DNA from: Poecilobothrus nobilitatus
Lineage: Eukaryota > Arthropoda > Insecta > Diptera > Dolichopodidae
Reading direction: 5' to 3'
DNA length: 64,000 nt
NCBI GenBank assembly: GCA_947095535.1
Contig: OX352774.1
Coordinates: 71,362,416-71,426,415, forward strand
The notes under the pieces are model-generated. The model was given only the letters and a program-made list of their open reading frames with translations. It had not been told where the DNA came from and ran no database searches. A program made the translations under genes and the position numbers. Below, piece by piece: positions 33,155 to 45,544 of this stretch (within the stretch, counting starts at the first letter, position 1; each line of letters opens with the position of its first letter).

Positions 33155-33236
33155 GGGCCTAGTGGATAAGATCGTATAAAATACGCCTTCTTACATTTAT
33201 GTAGCAAGAAAATGCACTAAAAAAAATAAAAAAAAA
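33155..33236 (+). mobile_element. Family 1 SINE with large internal deletion
   Basis: It keeps GGGCCTAGTGGATAAGATCG then TATAAAATACGC from the head and ACATTTATGTAGCAAGAAAA then TGC from the end, joined directly. The 9-base target duplication TTATAATTG is at 33146-33154 and 33237-33245, so the shortened form itself seems to mark one insertion. Confidence 0.8.
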
Positions 33237-34064
33237 TTATAATTGCAGTAGCTACTTTAACTTAAAGTCATATTTCCCTATATGTAATATGAATTGTCTA
33301 AATACTTGTGAAATGCATTGTATAATAATATAATATAAAATTGCGTAACCAGAAATGATTTTCAGATTTGTAATAATAGCCTGCATTAATTAAAAAAATA
33401 ATGTAGTTCTGATCCTAACTATTTATTTTATTTAGGACGCAAACCTTTTTTTTTTCTTTAAACTTTTGCACTAACCTTTTTTGAGCATTGAGTAAAAAAA
33501 AACATTCGTACAAAATTTTCAACTTTCGCAATTTCACCATAATTTAAATCAATTAAATGATGATACACCCTGTACTTTATATGTATTAGTATAATGTGAA
33601 CGCTAACGGCTGTTTGGTTCTACTTATTTAAAATTTAATAAAATAGACAATGAAATAAAACTTTATTATTGTTGGAAAGAGTGTAAACTGGAATAAGTAT
33701 TGTAATATGAGAAATAAAATTCTCTAGACTATTTTATTTTTATACTTTTTTAAATTTTAAAGTCTGTAAAGTTTTCTATTTTCATCATTAAAAATGTTTT
33801 TCTTTTTCTGGATATTTTTTTTTTTTTGCTAATAATAAAAAAAAACCAGAATTCATTTCTGTTCTTATAAAAAAAAAAAATTCTAATAGTAGAAATTTTC
33901 TAACACGTATATATGTATATGAATATAAGTATTTACAAAAGGAATATATTAGTCACGTTCAAATTGTATATGGAACAAGGTGACTAAATACGTGTACTTT
34001 CAATAATAGGATAAAATTTAGAGTCTTAAAAAGACTATTTTTTTTTTTGTAGGACTAAAAATTT

Positions 34065-34255
34065 TTTTTTTTTTAATACATTTCTTTGCCACATAAATGT
34101 GGACAGAAAATTAGACAGCCTTTCCTATTCAGGTGTGGCTGTAAATGTCGTAAGGGGGAATAACTCTTACGACGGGTGTGGAATTCGAACCCACACTCCC
34201 TCGGTGTTTACAGCGTATTTTATACGCTCTTACCCACTAGGCCACCGAGGCCGCC
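34065..34255 (-). mobile_element. tRNA-derived SINE, family 1, full-length, minus strand
   Basis: Reverse complemented it starts GGCGGCCTCGGTGGCCTAGT then GGGTAAGAGCG. It carries the B box GGGTTCGAATTCCACAC, then TCGTAAGAGTTATTCCCCCT then TACGAC, the AGCCACACCTGAATAGGAAA stem region and CATTTATGTGGCAAAGAAAT then G, and finishes in a 3' A-rich tail. The 11-base target duplication ACTAAAAATTT is at 34054-34064 and 34256-34266. Confidence 0.92.
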
Positions 34256-34266
34256 ACTAAAAATTT

Positions 34267-37200
34267 ATTAGCAATAAATAGAAGCAAGTTGGAATAATTT
34301 TATTTAACATTGAAAGTGTTCTTTGCTTTTTTAAAAATAGGTTCGAATCTTGGAAAAAAATTGTAATTGTTTCCTGCTTATAAACCTAATTCTTGGATTC
34401 AAATTAATCGAAAAAAATAAATGAACAGAAATGAAATATAATATATATATATAATATAAATGATTGTAATCTCCATATGTAACTTTTGACCCTTCTATAT
34501 GTAACTTTTAACACCAACATTTATTACATCTTCCAGTGCATCAAATAGTAATGCTATATATTGTATATACAAGTATATATATTGTCTTGTTTCATAAATT
34601 GTCTTCGGTTCGTATGTTCTCTTTCAAAAGACAAAATATTATCTTAAAAATCATTAAATATATATGCATCTTTAACTTCTTTTGAATACTTTGGATTCTG
34701 CATACGTTAAAAAATACTTATTAAAATGACAATTGAAAGGAATTAAAGTGCAAGTACTACCTAAGTTTTCATCAAACTATTAAATACGAACGCTTGGACT
34801 TTAAAAAATTTATAAAAGGAGGAGTCGAATGCCTTTTTAATATAAAAACCTTCAACCAAATACTCGAATAGCATCCGATACAATACAATAGTGTAAATTT
34901 AGTTACACTAAATTATTATTCTCGATGGATTTTTAAAAACTTATTACCCAACAATTCTAATCAATTTTTAAAATGCGATAAGATATTACGACTAATTTTG
35001 AAAGAATCACATTCACATATGTACTTTTTATTTTACCTTATACAATGTGCTAACAGGAAGGACATGATTTTCTTTTGTACTGATAATAAAAAAAATTACC
35101 TTTAGAAAATAAACATATATACTTACAAACTGCTATATATGCACAGTCGGAGTTTACAAATTAAAGGAAAATTTATTAACTTTCTTCGTACATATACAAT
35201 TGTGTACAAATATGCTTATATATATATATATATATAGATATATACAAAAGTAAGTTGTATGCGGCTATTCTCCTTCCATTATTTGTAACGTTACTTTAAC
35301 ATTTTTTCGCTAAATCATTGCAATAATGATGATTCGCATAAAAAACAACAATAACCAAAATATAAATGAACAAAAAAAAAAAAAATAAAAGGAAAAACTT
35401 TTCCAACTGTGAAATAAATGAAAATCCCAATGAAAACAAAAATTTAAAGGAAAAATATATAATATATTTCAATTGAGTGTATATAGATGGAAGTGTTTAT
35501 ATAACATAATACAGAGTATCCCTTTAGCGTATTGTCAAAAGGAAATGGATGATTGGGTGTGTCAAAATAAGAAAAAAATTGGGTAGAGAGAATCATTAAC
35601 CATTCATAAGTTACGGGGCTCTAAAAATTTTTCATTTGAAAATATTACATTTGTACATTTTTGGTTATAAAGTCGTAATTATCGTACCTACTATAAAACA
35701 ATTACCTCACGTTTGAAAACTTATGAAATTTTCCTTCAAATGCATGCATAAAATATGCAGAATAAAAATTCTGGAGTAGAAAATGAAGTTGAATTTATAG
35801 TATAAACAATTTAATAATTCATATAAAATTATTTAAGAATAGTTTCATTCTTATAAATATTATGTTATTGAACGGTTTGAAGAATTAGAAAAAATTATAA
35901 ATGTCTTATATTGTTTTGTATAACACTACCTAGTAGTCGTTTACTCGTTTATATTTATTTTAATACTTTTTGTTTAAACAAAAAAAAAAAAAAATTAGTA
36001 GTTATAAGACAAAAGAGGTACAGTAATATAAAATGAAAGTGAAGGGTGAAATGATCATATCCAGAAAAAGGTACAGGAAATTCAGTAAAAATAATGAATG
36101 CATTTTTTTTTTGACAAATGTTTTATACACATAAAAACAGGATATAAATTTTATTGTATATCATATTTATTAATACATAATTCTTACATTTGTTTGCACA
36201 TATTCGTTAAGTTATAAATATAATTTATATATGTACATATAAATATTTCTATATATAAAAGAAAAGTTTCGAAGAATATAAATTAAAAGTAAATTTTTCA
36301 TCGGTCAACCATAAGATACTTAAATTTTGTTATAATGTTAAAATATATGTAATGAAGACTCATATTTCCAACATTGACAGATATTAGTGTAAATATTTTC
36401 TACCTATTATGCATATTTTAATGTAAAACATAATATTTGAAATAAAAATTTGAATTAAAATACCAACTTATCTTTGCAAAGTAAATTTAAACATTTTCAA
36501 TTAATAGATTTTGAATTTAAAAATGTGATGTTCAATGTTTTTCAAATGAGTAAAATTGTAGTTAGAAGAATGACTTTTTGTATTACATCTGTATTTTGTA
36601 TTTTGACTTGTACCTCTTTCTGAAGAAACTTAAACAAAATAAACTAAACGAAAGTAAATTAACTTTTTCCTCTTTTTTCAAAAAAGTCAATTTTAATTAA
36701 TTTCTTTCAATTAAACAAAACTCTTTTTATTTTTTTCTATAGACGGATTGGGAATCTTACAAAAACACTAAGAATATCCCAATGCTATAGTTTCAGATTC
36801 TTACTGATTAAAACCACCTCTCTCTTCAGTCAATATAAAAATGATGAAACTCTTAAATGACCACGTATACAATATATTGGCTAGAGAATAGGGATAGAAA
36901 AGTGTGGGAGAGATATATGAAAAATTTGAGTTGGGCAGTGGGACTGTAAGGGATTCGTCTATTATTATTATCATTAGTTTTTATTTTGTTAACATTTGAC
37001 GAAACTATTAACAGTTATAACATATGGTAGTATATAACACCTTTCTGAACTACATAATAAATGAAGGGAGCTTCATTATAACAGCTACTTTTTATTATTT
37101 ATTAGTATATATTTATATTAGTAATTATTATGATGAGTACGAATAACGAAAACTCGAAGTGGAAAATTCACAAAGATTACTGTTAAAGAGTTAATGCGTA

Positions 37201-39826
37201 CCAAACACAATTTGTATTTAATTTAAAAATGTGCAAAAAATTATACAATACACCGCTATAATATGTATGCTATAATAAATTGGACCGAGTTCATTTTTAT
37301 CCAAGAAAAATATATTATGTTTCCTAAAAAAAAATCTTATAATGAACAAAAGCCGTTTGAAAACTAAAGAATAAAAATTCCAGCTTGTAGGAAAGTGTAA
37401 TAAAAATGGTAAATTTACAAAAGCATGAATAAAAAGCTTTAAAAAATATTTTTATAAAGATACACTTATGATGAATAGATTTTATTGTATATAATTTCTA
37501 GAAGAAATTACAAACAGTAACAAAAAAATAATAACGAATTGTAATTTCTTTTCTTATAAAACTTTAAAAATTCTATACAAGTTTAGTTTTACATAAAAAA
37601 GTAAAATTTAAACAAATTTTTTTGGAAATTTCTATGTATACCAAATTGAATTGAGGTGTTCTAATTACACCTTAATATTGGATAAATTAATTATAAAATT
37701 TTTGTGTTTTCATTAAATTGATTGTTTTGTTAACCATGATTGGGAAATGAGTGGAAACAGTCAAAAAATGTTAGTTAGAAGTGCGTCAAGTTGTGTTGTG
37801 AATTAAGAGCGTCAAGTTGTGAATGAGTACAAATTTTCTCCTGCTAAACACATCCTTTATTCTTTTTAAAAATTAAAAAAAAAAAAAAAACAAATTTAAC
37901 ATTGGAATGAATAATGAAAAATACAGTTAAATATATTTGAAAATGCTATCAAAAATCTTGATTTTTTTCTCAAAATCTACCTTGAAATATTGATAATTTT
38001 CTTTTCAAAAAAAAAATCATATCGACTTCTATAATAAAATTTCAAATCCATAAATTAGTTTATCGGATATAGTGCCGTGCATGATTGTTTTTTTGAATTG
38101 ATAATTTAAAATATTCGTTCTTATTTCAAATGATATAAAAATAAACTGAAAAATTTCTTAAAAGTTTAGAGTATTCAAAAATATTAAACATATACTGTTA
38201 AATAGTATAACAAACTTTAAAATTATTTGGTAAACTGTTTTTTTTTTTTTTAGACTCATTAATTTGATTCAAATAATATTCAGGATTATTTTTTTAATTT
38301 TTGTTTTTTTTTTTTTCGTAAACATACTAGAAATAAAAAGGGATTCTAATTTCTGACCTTTATTCAAATGAGCGAATATAAATGAGTTTTTGTTTAGAGG
38401 GATTTATATTATCCTGTATAAAGTGTAAATATTTCCTGTCACTAAAAAAGATGGTGGGTTTGAAATATTATGATGGTTTTTTAAAAATTTAAAAATCAAG
38501 AATTTTGTTTTTAAATTTTCCTAAGTTTTTTTTTTTTTTTTTTTTTCAAAAATATTTTTATTTATTTTCACATTGGGGTTTCAATTAAACTCTTAAGGGT
38601 AATTTGATGAAATTTTGATAAATATTTTTTAAAGAATTCAAATCAGAATATTCATATAGGATTTAATTTTATTTCTCTTTAAATTTTTCGTGACTTCTTA
38701 TACTAAAATTTATCAATAAAAACTTTTCATACCTAGATTTTTAAAAAAAATTTTCTAAATCGTCCTCGATTTGTTAAAAAAATATAATTTATCAAGAATT
38801 TTTCACACTGAATCCTGAATTTAAGCAAGAAATCAAAAAAAAAATAAATTTAAGAAATTCTTAACTTAACTGAAATTTTTATATGTTGGGAAGAAAAGTT
38901 TACAAATTTATTTTCACAAGTAAACAAAAAGCAAAAAAAAAATGTTAAAAAAAAGCATTTAACGAAAATATGTAATATACAGTTTAAAAAAATATTTATA
39001 TGTACATACAATTTTGCCTTTAAATCTAAAAAAATTTTTTAAAATGTGTTTTCATATAAAGTTTTATAAACTGCATTTTTTATTAAATGAACATTCAATT
39101 AAAAATTTCTATATATTGGCCGAACCTAAGTAATGGCCCAATGCAATCTTACTGTATATTTTTTTTAAAACTATATCTATTATGTAATTTTAAAAACTAT
39201 ATAGATACTAAACAAAAACTTCAAAAGAAAATCATCACGTAAATTTTATTTTAGGAATACATACATACATTAATGTGATCAAATTTCTTTGGAAGATTCC
39301 CACCTATCCTAGGACCAAAAAAAATTGTGAATTGAATATACTTTTAAAAAGCTGCTAAATAAAAATCAAAAATTCAATTCAACAAAGGTATTTATATATA
39401 TAATATGTACATATTACATACATTACATATGTATGTATATATCTGAATTATATATTATGTAAACGTATTCTCGTTTTTATTGAAACAAGTATCATATAAT
39501 TGATAATTTATTTACTTTAAAGTGGTGTCTAATAATAGTGATTAATATCTTAATAATAATTTTTTTCAAGTCAATGGATGACTTCATTAAAATTTTATCA
39601 AATTGTCGTCTTCGTTTAGTGAAATTTTTCAATTTTAAATATATGTATGTATGTACTTTATATATACATATATATAGTAAGTATTTGACATGCAATAAAT
39701 TTTGATTTTGCAACAACTATAAAATATTTTTGATTATTTTAGAAAGGATTCAAATTTTCCTTATATCAGTCTTTTATAATTAAATTTTGAATTTATTACG
39801 AGTTCTTAACCCTATACAAAGAATTC
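34267..39826. other. 5.5 kb AT-rich region without recognised genes
   Basis: I see no exon, element end or RNA gene. There are short (TA)n runs near 35219-35240 and many poly-A/T tracts. Small host exons in such AT-rich DNA could escape inspection by eye. Confidence 0.5.
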
Positions 39827-39897
39827 ATAAATTCATGGTGCAATCTTTCATTATGTCAATTGACATTGACAGTTGAAAGACGACACCATGAATTTAT
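39827..39897. repeat. 71-bp palindrome
   Basis: ATAAATTCATGGTG (39827-39840) pairs with CACCATGAATTTAT (39884-39897). Inside, TCTTTCA pairs with TGAAAGA, and the centre is TGTCAATTGACA. It is an imperfect hairpin of about 30 bp per arm, possibly a tiny MITE or a hairpin transcript source. There is no supporting context. Confidence 0.7.
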
Positions 39898-40245
39898 TGT
39901 ATCAAAACAAATATGTATAGTACAAAAAAATAATGAAAATTTTGTTTTAGTTTTGTCATTGCCACACAAATATGTAATTATTGAAACAAAAAGGATATAC
40001 CTACGAAAATCGACTTATGGATATTTATACTAAAAAAAAAAAGGAAAATATAGCAACAAATTATATATATAAAAAAAAAACATTTAAATTATTATTTTCT
40101 TAAATTTTATATTTATGTATTTGTATATTAATTAGTATGTAATAATTTTTTTGTGCAACATCTGTTCGTGTTCTTTATATGAAGAAAAAATTTATATTAC
40201 TTTTTTTTATTAATTTTAACATTATCTTTGCATTTTTAGGATTTT

Positions 40246-40432
40246 GGGGCCTCGGTGACCTAGTGGGTAAGAGCTTATGAAATACGCTGTAAATACCGAG
40301 GGAGTGTCGGTTCGATTCCCACACACGTCGTAAGAGTTATTCCCCCTTACGACATGTACAGGCACGCCTGAACAGGAAAGGCTGTATAATTTCCTGTCCA
40401 CATTTATGTGGCAGAGAAATGCAAAAAAAAAA
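40246..40432 (+). mobile_element. tRNA-derived SINE, family 1, full-length
   Basis: It starts GGGGCCTCGGTGACCTAGTG then GGTAAGAGC and includes the B box GGTTCGATTCCCAC, GTCGTAAGAGTTATTCCCCC then TTACGAC, the GGCACGCCTGAACAGGAAAG then GCTGT segment, CATTTATGTGGCAGAGAAAT then GC, and an A-rich tail. The 14-base target duplication ATTTTTAGGATTTT is at 40232-40245 and 40433-40446. It lies immediately upstream of a jockey-type relic. Confidence 0.93.
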
Positions 40433-40514
40433 ATTTTTAGGATTTTTATTAACTTTGTTTAATGAAATATTTTCTTTTTAGTTTTCATCAGAAATTGACA
40501 AAAATTGAGTAGGA

Positions 40515-41200
40515 TTAAATATTGACGAGGCTACAGAAAAACTACAGAAAGCAAGTGATAAATTATACAATTGGGTCAAAAAAAGGAAAATTAAATTGAA
40601 TGAGTTGAAATCTGTGCATATTAACTTTACAAATAGAGTTATTCAAAATCCCGGTGCTATTAAGCTAAATGATATAGATATACCGCAAGAGAAAATGGCG
40701 AAATATCTGAGTATGACATTAGACGACAAGTTAAGGTGGAATGATCATATAGAAAAAAAAATAAATTGAATGTGATTTAATATAGAGAAATTTATTGGCT
40801 CGTGGGTCAAAGATCCAGGTTGCCAATTCAGTATAAAATACTATTATATAATCAAATAATTAAACCGATTTGGTTATGTGGTATTCAACCTTGGTGTTGT
40901 GCCAAACAGATCCATCTACAGTGAATTCAAACATTCCAAAATAAAGTTTTAAGAAACATGGTTATTGCTCCCTGGTATGTGCGAAATAGCAACTTATATA
41001 GAGACTTAAACATTCCAAGAAATAAAAAACTATGAAATGAAGCATAAGGCCCGATTAGAAGGGCATATAAATGTACAAACCGGTCAACTCCTATATTCCG
41101 ATGAAATACGCAGAAGGCTTAAAAGAAAGAATATACACGGATCTGTCCTATGCTTTGCAGAAGCTTTCAATGCTTTCCCGACCCCCTACCAAAAAAAAAA
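40515..41200 (+). pseudogene. Jockey-type non-LTR reverse-transcriptase relic
   Basis: It reads LNIDEATEKLQKASDKLYNW, then VKKRKIKLNELKSVHINFTN, IKLNDIDIPQEKMAKYLSMT and LDDKLRWNDHIEKKIN. Several frameshifted pieces follow: WLCGIQPWCCAKQIHLQ-like, then FQNKVLRNMVIAPWYVRNSN then LYRDLNIP, then EIKNYEMKHKARLEGHINVQ. The W-x-x-K-W/R-K-I-K-x-N-E-x-K-S-x-x-x-x-F-T-N and A-K-Y-L-G/S-M-T-L-D motifs, followed by V-L-R-x-x-x-x-A-P-W-Y-V-R-N, are diagnostic of the palm/thumb part of jockey-clade RT. The YADD region and everything upstream are missing. Confidence 0.82.
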
Positions 41201-41249
41201 TCAGAAAGTGACGAATGGCGATTATAAAATTTGCCTTTATTGGTTTTAT

Positions 41250-42537
41250 TAACTTATTGATTTACTTCTTCTAATCGAATTGACTTAACTTATTTAATAT
41301 CGAAATTTTTCAGTAGTGCAAAAATTAAGATATTACGTTATGATCTCATTATTTTTATTATTTTATCTTGTTACTCTTAGCTTTTTGTGGCAAAATTTCG
41401 TTATTCAGAAGAACAACCTTAAATGAGGAAAAAAGAAAAATAAATTCAAATATTCAATCAGTTTGGTATATATATACATATTATACAGAACTGCAGAGAG
41501 GTGTAAATTTATAATTTTAATGACAACGACAATAATTTGTGTAGTGAGTATTTACTTTAAAAATTCCACATACCTTAATTCATTTCCATGCTATTTTTTC
41601 TACCATATTTTGTTGTTCTTTCTATTCAAGAAATTCAAAATTACTGTCAACAAACATATGAAATAAATAAATAACAATAAAAAATTAAAATTGCAAAGAA
41701 AAATTACATGAATAATTCAAGTGTTGCCAAAAAAAAAAAAATATATTTTACTTTCATCACCTTCATAAGTCCTTCAAAAACACCAAAATAAGAAAAACTA
41801 AACAAACAACAACAAAAATACAAATACAAAATAGAAAAACAGTAAAGGATATATCCAAAAGTTTATATATGTATTCCAAAAAAACGTTTTTTTTGTTGGC
41901 AGTTAAAAATATAAATTTCATTTCATTCCTGGGATCCTGTTTTATTCATACATACAGACAAATATAAAATTTTACACGTGTACTGCTCTTTATTCCGTTT
42001 GAACAATTTTTAAAAAATAAGAAAAAAATTAAATGTAGATCGTAAGAAAGAAAAGAGAAAGATGACTTTTAAATAATTTTATTTTGAGTATAGTGGACCT
42101 TCTTTAACTTTTTTTATTCTTATACATACATACAAAAAAAATTCATCTCATTTTTTCTCATTTCATTTTTTTCCGTTTCCTATCGTGTATTTTGGTATGA
42201 AATGGCAACATAATATTGTGGCTATTATAGCAAAATTGAACAGTGTTTGTATTTGTAAAACATGAAATAAAAATTTGAAATAAGCATAAAATTTTTTTCG
42301 ATTTTTACACTTATTTTAACCTTTAATATTTAAATGAAACTTTAAAATCATCAAGGCAAAAGTGGAATTACATTTCTGCAAACTTAGAAAAATTCAGGAG
42401 GAATCTGCAGCAAATGTTGTACCCGTATAAGACCAAACTCAGTATATTTAAAGGATACTTGGTATTCATTATTACTTTGTAAAAGGCGTAACATTATTTT
42501 TGAATAAAAACAATTAGAAACAGACAATTTTTATTTA
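41250..42537. other. AT-rich intergenic sequence
   Basis: No gene was recognised. Isolated GTGTTGCCA (41722) and TGGCAACAT (42202) could be the ends of a small hAT-like element, but they are too short to call. Confidence 0.4.
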
Positions 42538-42690
42538 AATAAATGCTTATATCTTCTAAAATTTAAGAGATGAACATCACGTATGTTTGTACGAATTATA
42601 GAAGAGAAAGAGACCTTTATAACGATGTACAAATATTTTAGGAGCTTTTTTTTACAAAATCTTAAGATATTTGGTTTTTAAAAAAGGATA
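42538..42690 (+). repeat. Dispersed repeat shared with 29112-29250
   Basis: It contains TGCTTATATCTTCTAAAATT then TAAGAGATGAACATCACGTA and an AAAATCTTAAGATAT end, collinear with the copy near 29.1 kb. Confidence 0.5.
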
Positions 42691-42879
42691 TGAAAGATTA
42701 TTTTTTTTTCAAAAATTTTCAAAAAGCCTTTTATCAAGAAAATAACGGTATTAACAAAATAGTATTTTTATATCAAAATATTACCCTTCTCTTTCCATAC
42801 ATTTTTCCAGAATTAGTTATTAGTTATTTAGTATTCGCAGAATTAGTTATGTAAGAAGAATAAGCAGTATGGAAAATTC

Positions 42880-44065
42880 TGCGGAAAGAAAAGCTATACA
42901 CCCTCCGGAAGATGCTTTTAAAAGATTAAACTTTTGTGCTTGCTACAAGAAAACGATATTGATGAAGCAAAATTCTTTGCCCGTATCTTGTGCATAGATG
43001 AGACTCAATTCACGAAAGACGGCTGTTATAATTACTACAACGAAAACTTTTGGGCTGACCAAAATCCATTTCAAACAAGAAGAAATAGTTCGCAATATAA
43101 ATTTTCAATTAATGTATGGGGAGGTATTTTGAGAAAAATTACTTTTCTGCATCTGATCTTCTCAATATTTATAAAACGTACGTACATTACGCCGAAAATG
43201 TAGTATATTCTACACATTTGGGCTGCAGGACTTCAAACAGTGCTGGTTTATCTAGATAATATACAAAACAGAGCTATTCGTGTTATCAACGACCCTATTG
43301 TAAATTCAATGCGCACTCCACTCAGCCATGGTCGTAGAGTTCATGTTGAGTGAGCTCACTCCACTCAGCCTATCATGTAGAGTTATTAAAATGCGAAATG
43401 CAGCTTATGGAAATTCGTTTGTCATGCGCACGTCTGGTTAGTAGAACCATATACTATCACATGTGTTCCCTAAAGTTGGTAATTCATGTGTGTACGATTT
43501 ACTTAAGTTTAAGAAGAACATTCACATCTTTCTTCAAAATATCCCTCCAAATTGTCCTACCTATCCCCCATAATGTCAAATTTCCTATTTCTAATTTCCC
43601 CAATCATCCTTCCCACATTTCTATCCACAAAACCAAACTGTACATTTGTATTAAAGGTTCCATCCTAAAGTTTGATTTTAAAAGGAGGGTGGTTTTGGTT
43701 GGTTAAAAATTCAACACTACCCTGGGGAACCAATTCCTTTTAGTGACTTCCCCTAACCCTCCCTAGTGACTCCACTAACCCTCATAAAAAAAAATTGCCT
43801 TATTGGACCATTTATGTTTGATTCAACAGTATGGTACTGTGCATCTTGATTTCTGAAACCACACCTTACCTAAGCTATTAGAATACATTTTGCTCCTGCA
43901 CACTACTTCAGAACTGTGAAAGATTGGTTATCGGATGACACCCTAAATCTCAAAACTTAACATCTTTAGATTTTTATTTCGGGCGCATAAAAAGCATTGT
44001 TTATTCAGAAGAATCAACATCTCAAAAACAGCTGAGAAGCAGAATAATTTAAGCAGCTTAAACAG
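42880..44065 (+). pseudogene. mariner/Tc1-type transposase relic split by a retrotransposon
   Basis: The first part reads IHPPEDAFKRLNFCAC. After a frameshift it reads LQENDIDEAKFFARILCIDE, then TQFTKDGCYNYYNENFWADQ, NPFQTRRNSSQYKFSINVWG and GIL up to 43140. From 43796 it resumes as LIGPFMFDSTVW, later HFAPAHYFRTVKDWLSDDTL, then after a stop SLDFYFGRIKSIVYSEESTS. The D-E-x-x-F motif with the first catalytic Asp is kept (ILCIDETQF). The second, normally DGAPAH, reads HFAPAH, so its Asp is lost. The third region, LDFYFWG-like, is degraded. It is split at 43141-43789 by a reverse-transcriptase fragment. Confidence 0.85.
43141..43789 (+). mobile_element. 5'-truncated non-LTR retrotransposon inserted in the mariner relic
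   Basis: The coding remnant reads SASDLLNIYKTYV, shifts frame to PKM, a stop, YILHIWAAGLQTVLVYLDNI and QNRAIRVINDPIV, and later AYHVELLKCEMQ. This is the LLxxYKxxVRPxMEYxxHxWxG ... LLDxIQxRAxRLI ... VxLxKC C-terminus of jockey-like RTs. It ends in a short poly-A. The 7-base target duplication AAAAATT lies at 43134-43140 and 43790-43796, and transposase sequence resumes directly after it. Confidence 0.82.
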
Positions 44066-44097
44066 TAAGAGACATTTGAATTTTTCAGGTGTACGGT

Positions 44098-44160
44098 ATT
44101 AATAAGTTGGTTGCAACGACTTACTATTACATTTACTTGTTTGTTTTAAAGGTATTTTTG
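44098..44160 (-). repeat. Partial end of the family H repeat
   Basis: The reverse complement reads ACAAGTAAATGTAATAGTAA then GTCGTTGCAACCAACTTATT. It matches ACAAGTAAATGTAACAGTAA then GTCGATGCAACCGACTTATT just left of the family H element (17556-17596). Those bases therefore probably belong to that repeat, and it extends beyond its TATACCC border. Confidence 0.6.
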
Positions 44161-45490
44161 CACACAAATAAGCTTCCTCAATATAGAAAATTTCCCATAA
44201 GATTTCTACACAAGTAAGTTCTTTTTCTCTGAATGTTACGGCTTGTAGTTGTGAAGGGATTGCTACATATAAGTTAGTATGTATTTTTAATTTCTTGTAT
44301 AAGAGTTGATACTTTTTAAGCGTGGCGATAGTTTGAATATATAATTATTTAAAATATATTTTAAATATATATTATTTAAATTTAGGATAGGATTTTGATA
44401 TTGTATAATATTTATATTAGAGCTGATTTCAACATATTTGACTTATTTAGAAGTGTTACAGCAAAACAGAAGTGTTACATCAGCGTAATTTTCATGGAAA
44501 AATAAAAGCAACAATTATAATTTATATATACATTTTGATTAAAATTAATTAAATTCAGCATATTGATTTACTTTTTTTTTTTAAATATTAGGGTAACTTC
44601 TATAACTATCCAAAACTAGAATACTTGTATTTTAAAATCCCATACATTAGCATTGCAAAAATTAATTAAAAAAGTTTAATTAGGTAAAAAAAAAAATTAA
44701 AAACTTAGTTTTGAAGGTTATAATATGAAAAACGTAATGCCATAAATGAAAATTTAATTTTCTTTGACTTTATTTTAACTTTATATTGCATTTAATTCAT
44801 ATTTTTGACATGAATACCTATAATTAAATGACATGAATTACCTATAAATTTAATTCAGAAAGTTTTTTCAAAAATTTCTTAAAACAAGTTTTTTTTTTTT
44901 TAACTTCCTTATTATCGAAAAGTTTATTAACTTTTCTTTTCATTCATTATTTATCTAATAATCACAACAATTTTTCGAATTAAAAAATTAATCATGATAT
45001 TTGCTATAAGTATATTTAATTGTCACAAGGTCTTATTATACTTTATTAGTTTTAATATTTAACTCTTTTATTTGTAGACCAAAAAAAAAAAAAACAGAGA
45101 GAGAGAATCAATATAAATAGTAAAAAGTTTATATTATTTTAATTCACCCTTTTACAATCAATTGATGTGGTGTAGGTTAGGGCTGACTAAAATAAATTCA
45201 ATCATTGAAGAATGCATTAAATAAATTCCCCTCATATTTTGTTGTCATTCATAATTGAACAAACGTTGTTCATATATTTTATTATTATTAACTTTTTAAA
45301 TTCAATAGACACGAAATTGTGCCATTAAAATTTATTGAATTCGATTAGATTAAGGATGATAGAATAGGAAAATAATTTTCATATTGTTTTCGACCAAAGT
45401 TTTAACACAAAATAAATTGTGTTCTATTTATTTTCTGGTTAGACCTCATTCCTTATCATTATGCAATATTTACAATACTTAGAAGTTCTG

Positions 45491-45544
<54 letters not shown>

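Noticed and set aside
36750..36960. Slightly GC-richer patch with possible coding character
   Set aside because: Stops in all frames, and no motif or repeat similarity on either strand.
41717..42210. Possible hAT-like element from GTGTTGCCA to TGGCAACAT
   Set aside because: The match is only about 8 bases at each end, with no extended inverted repeat or target duplication.
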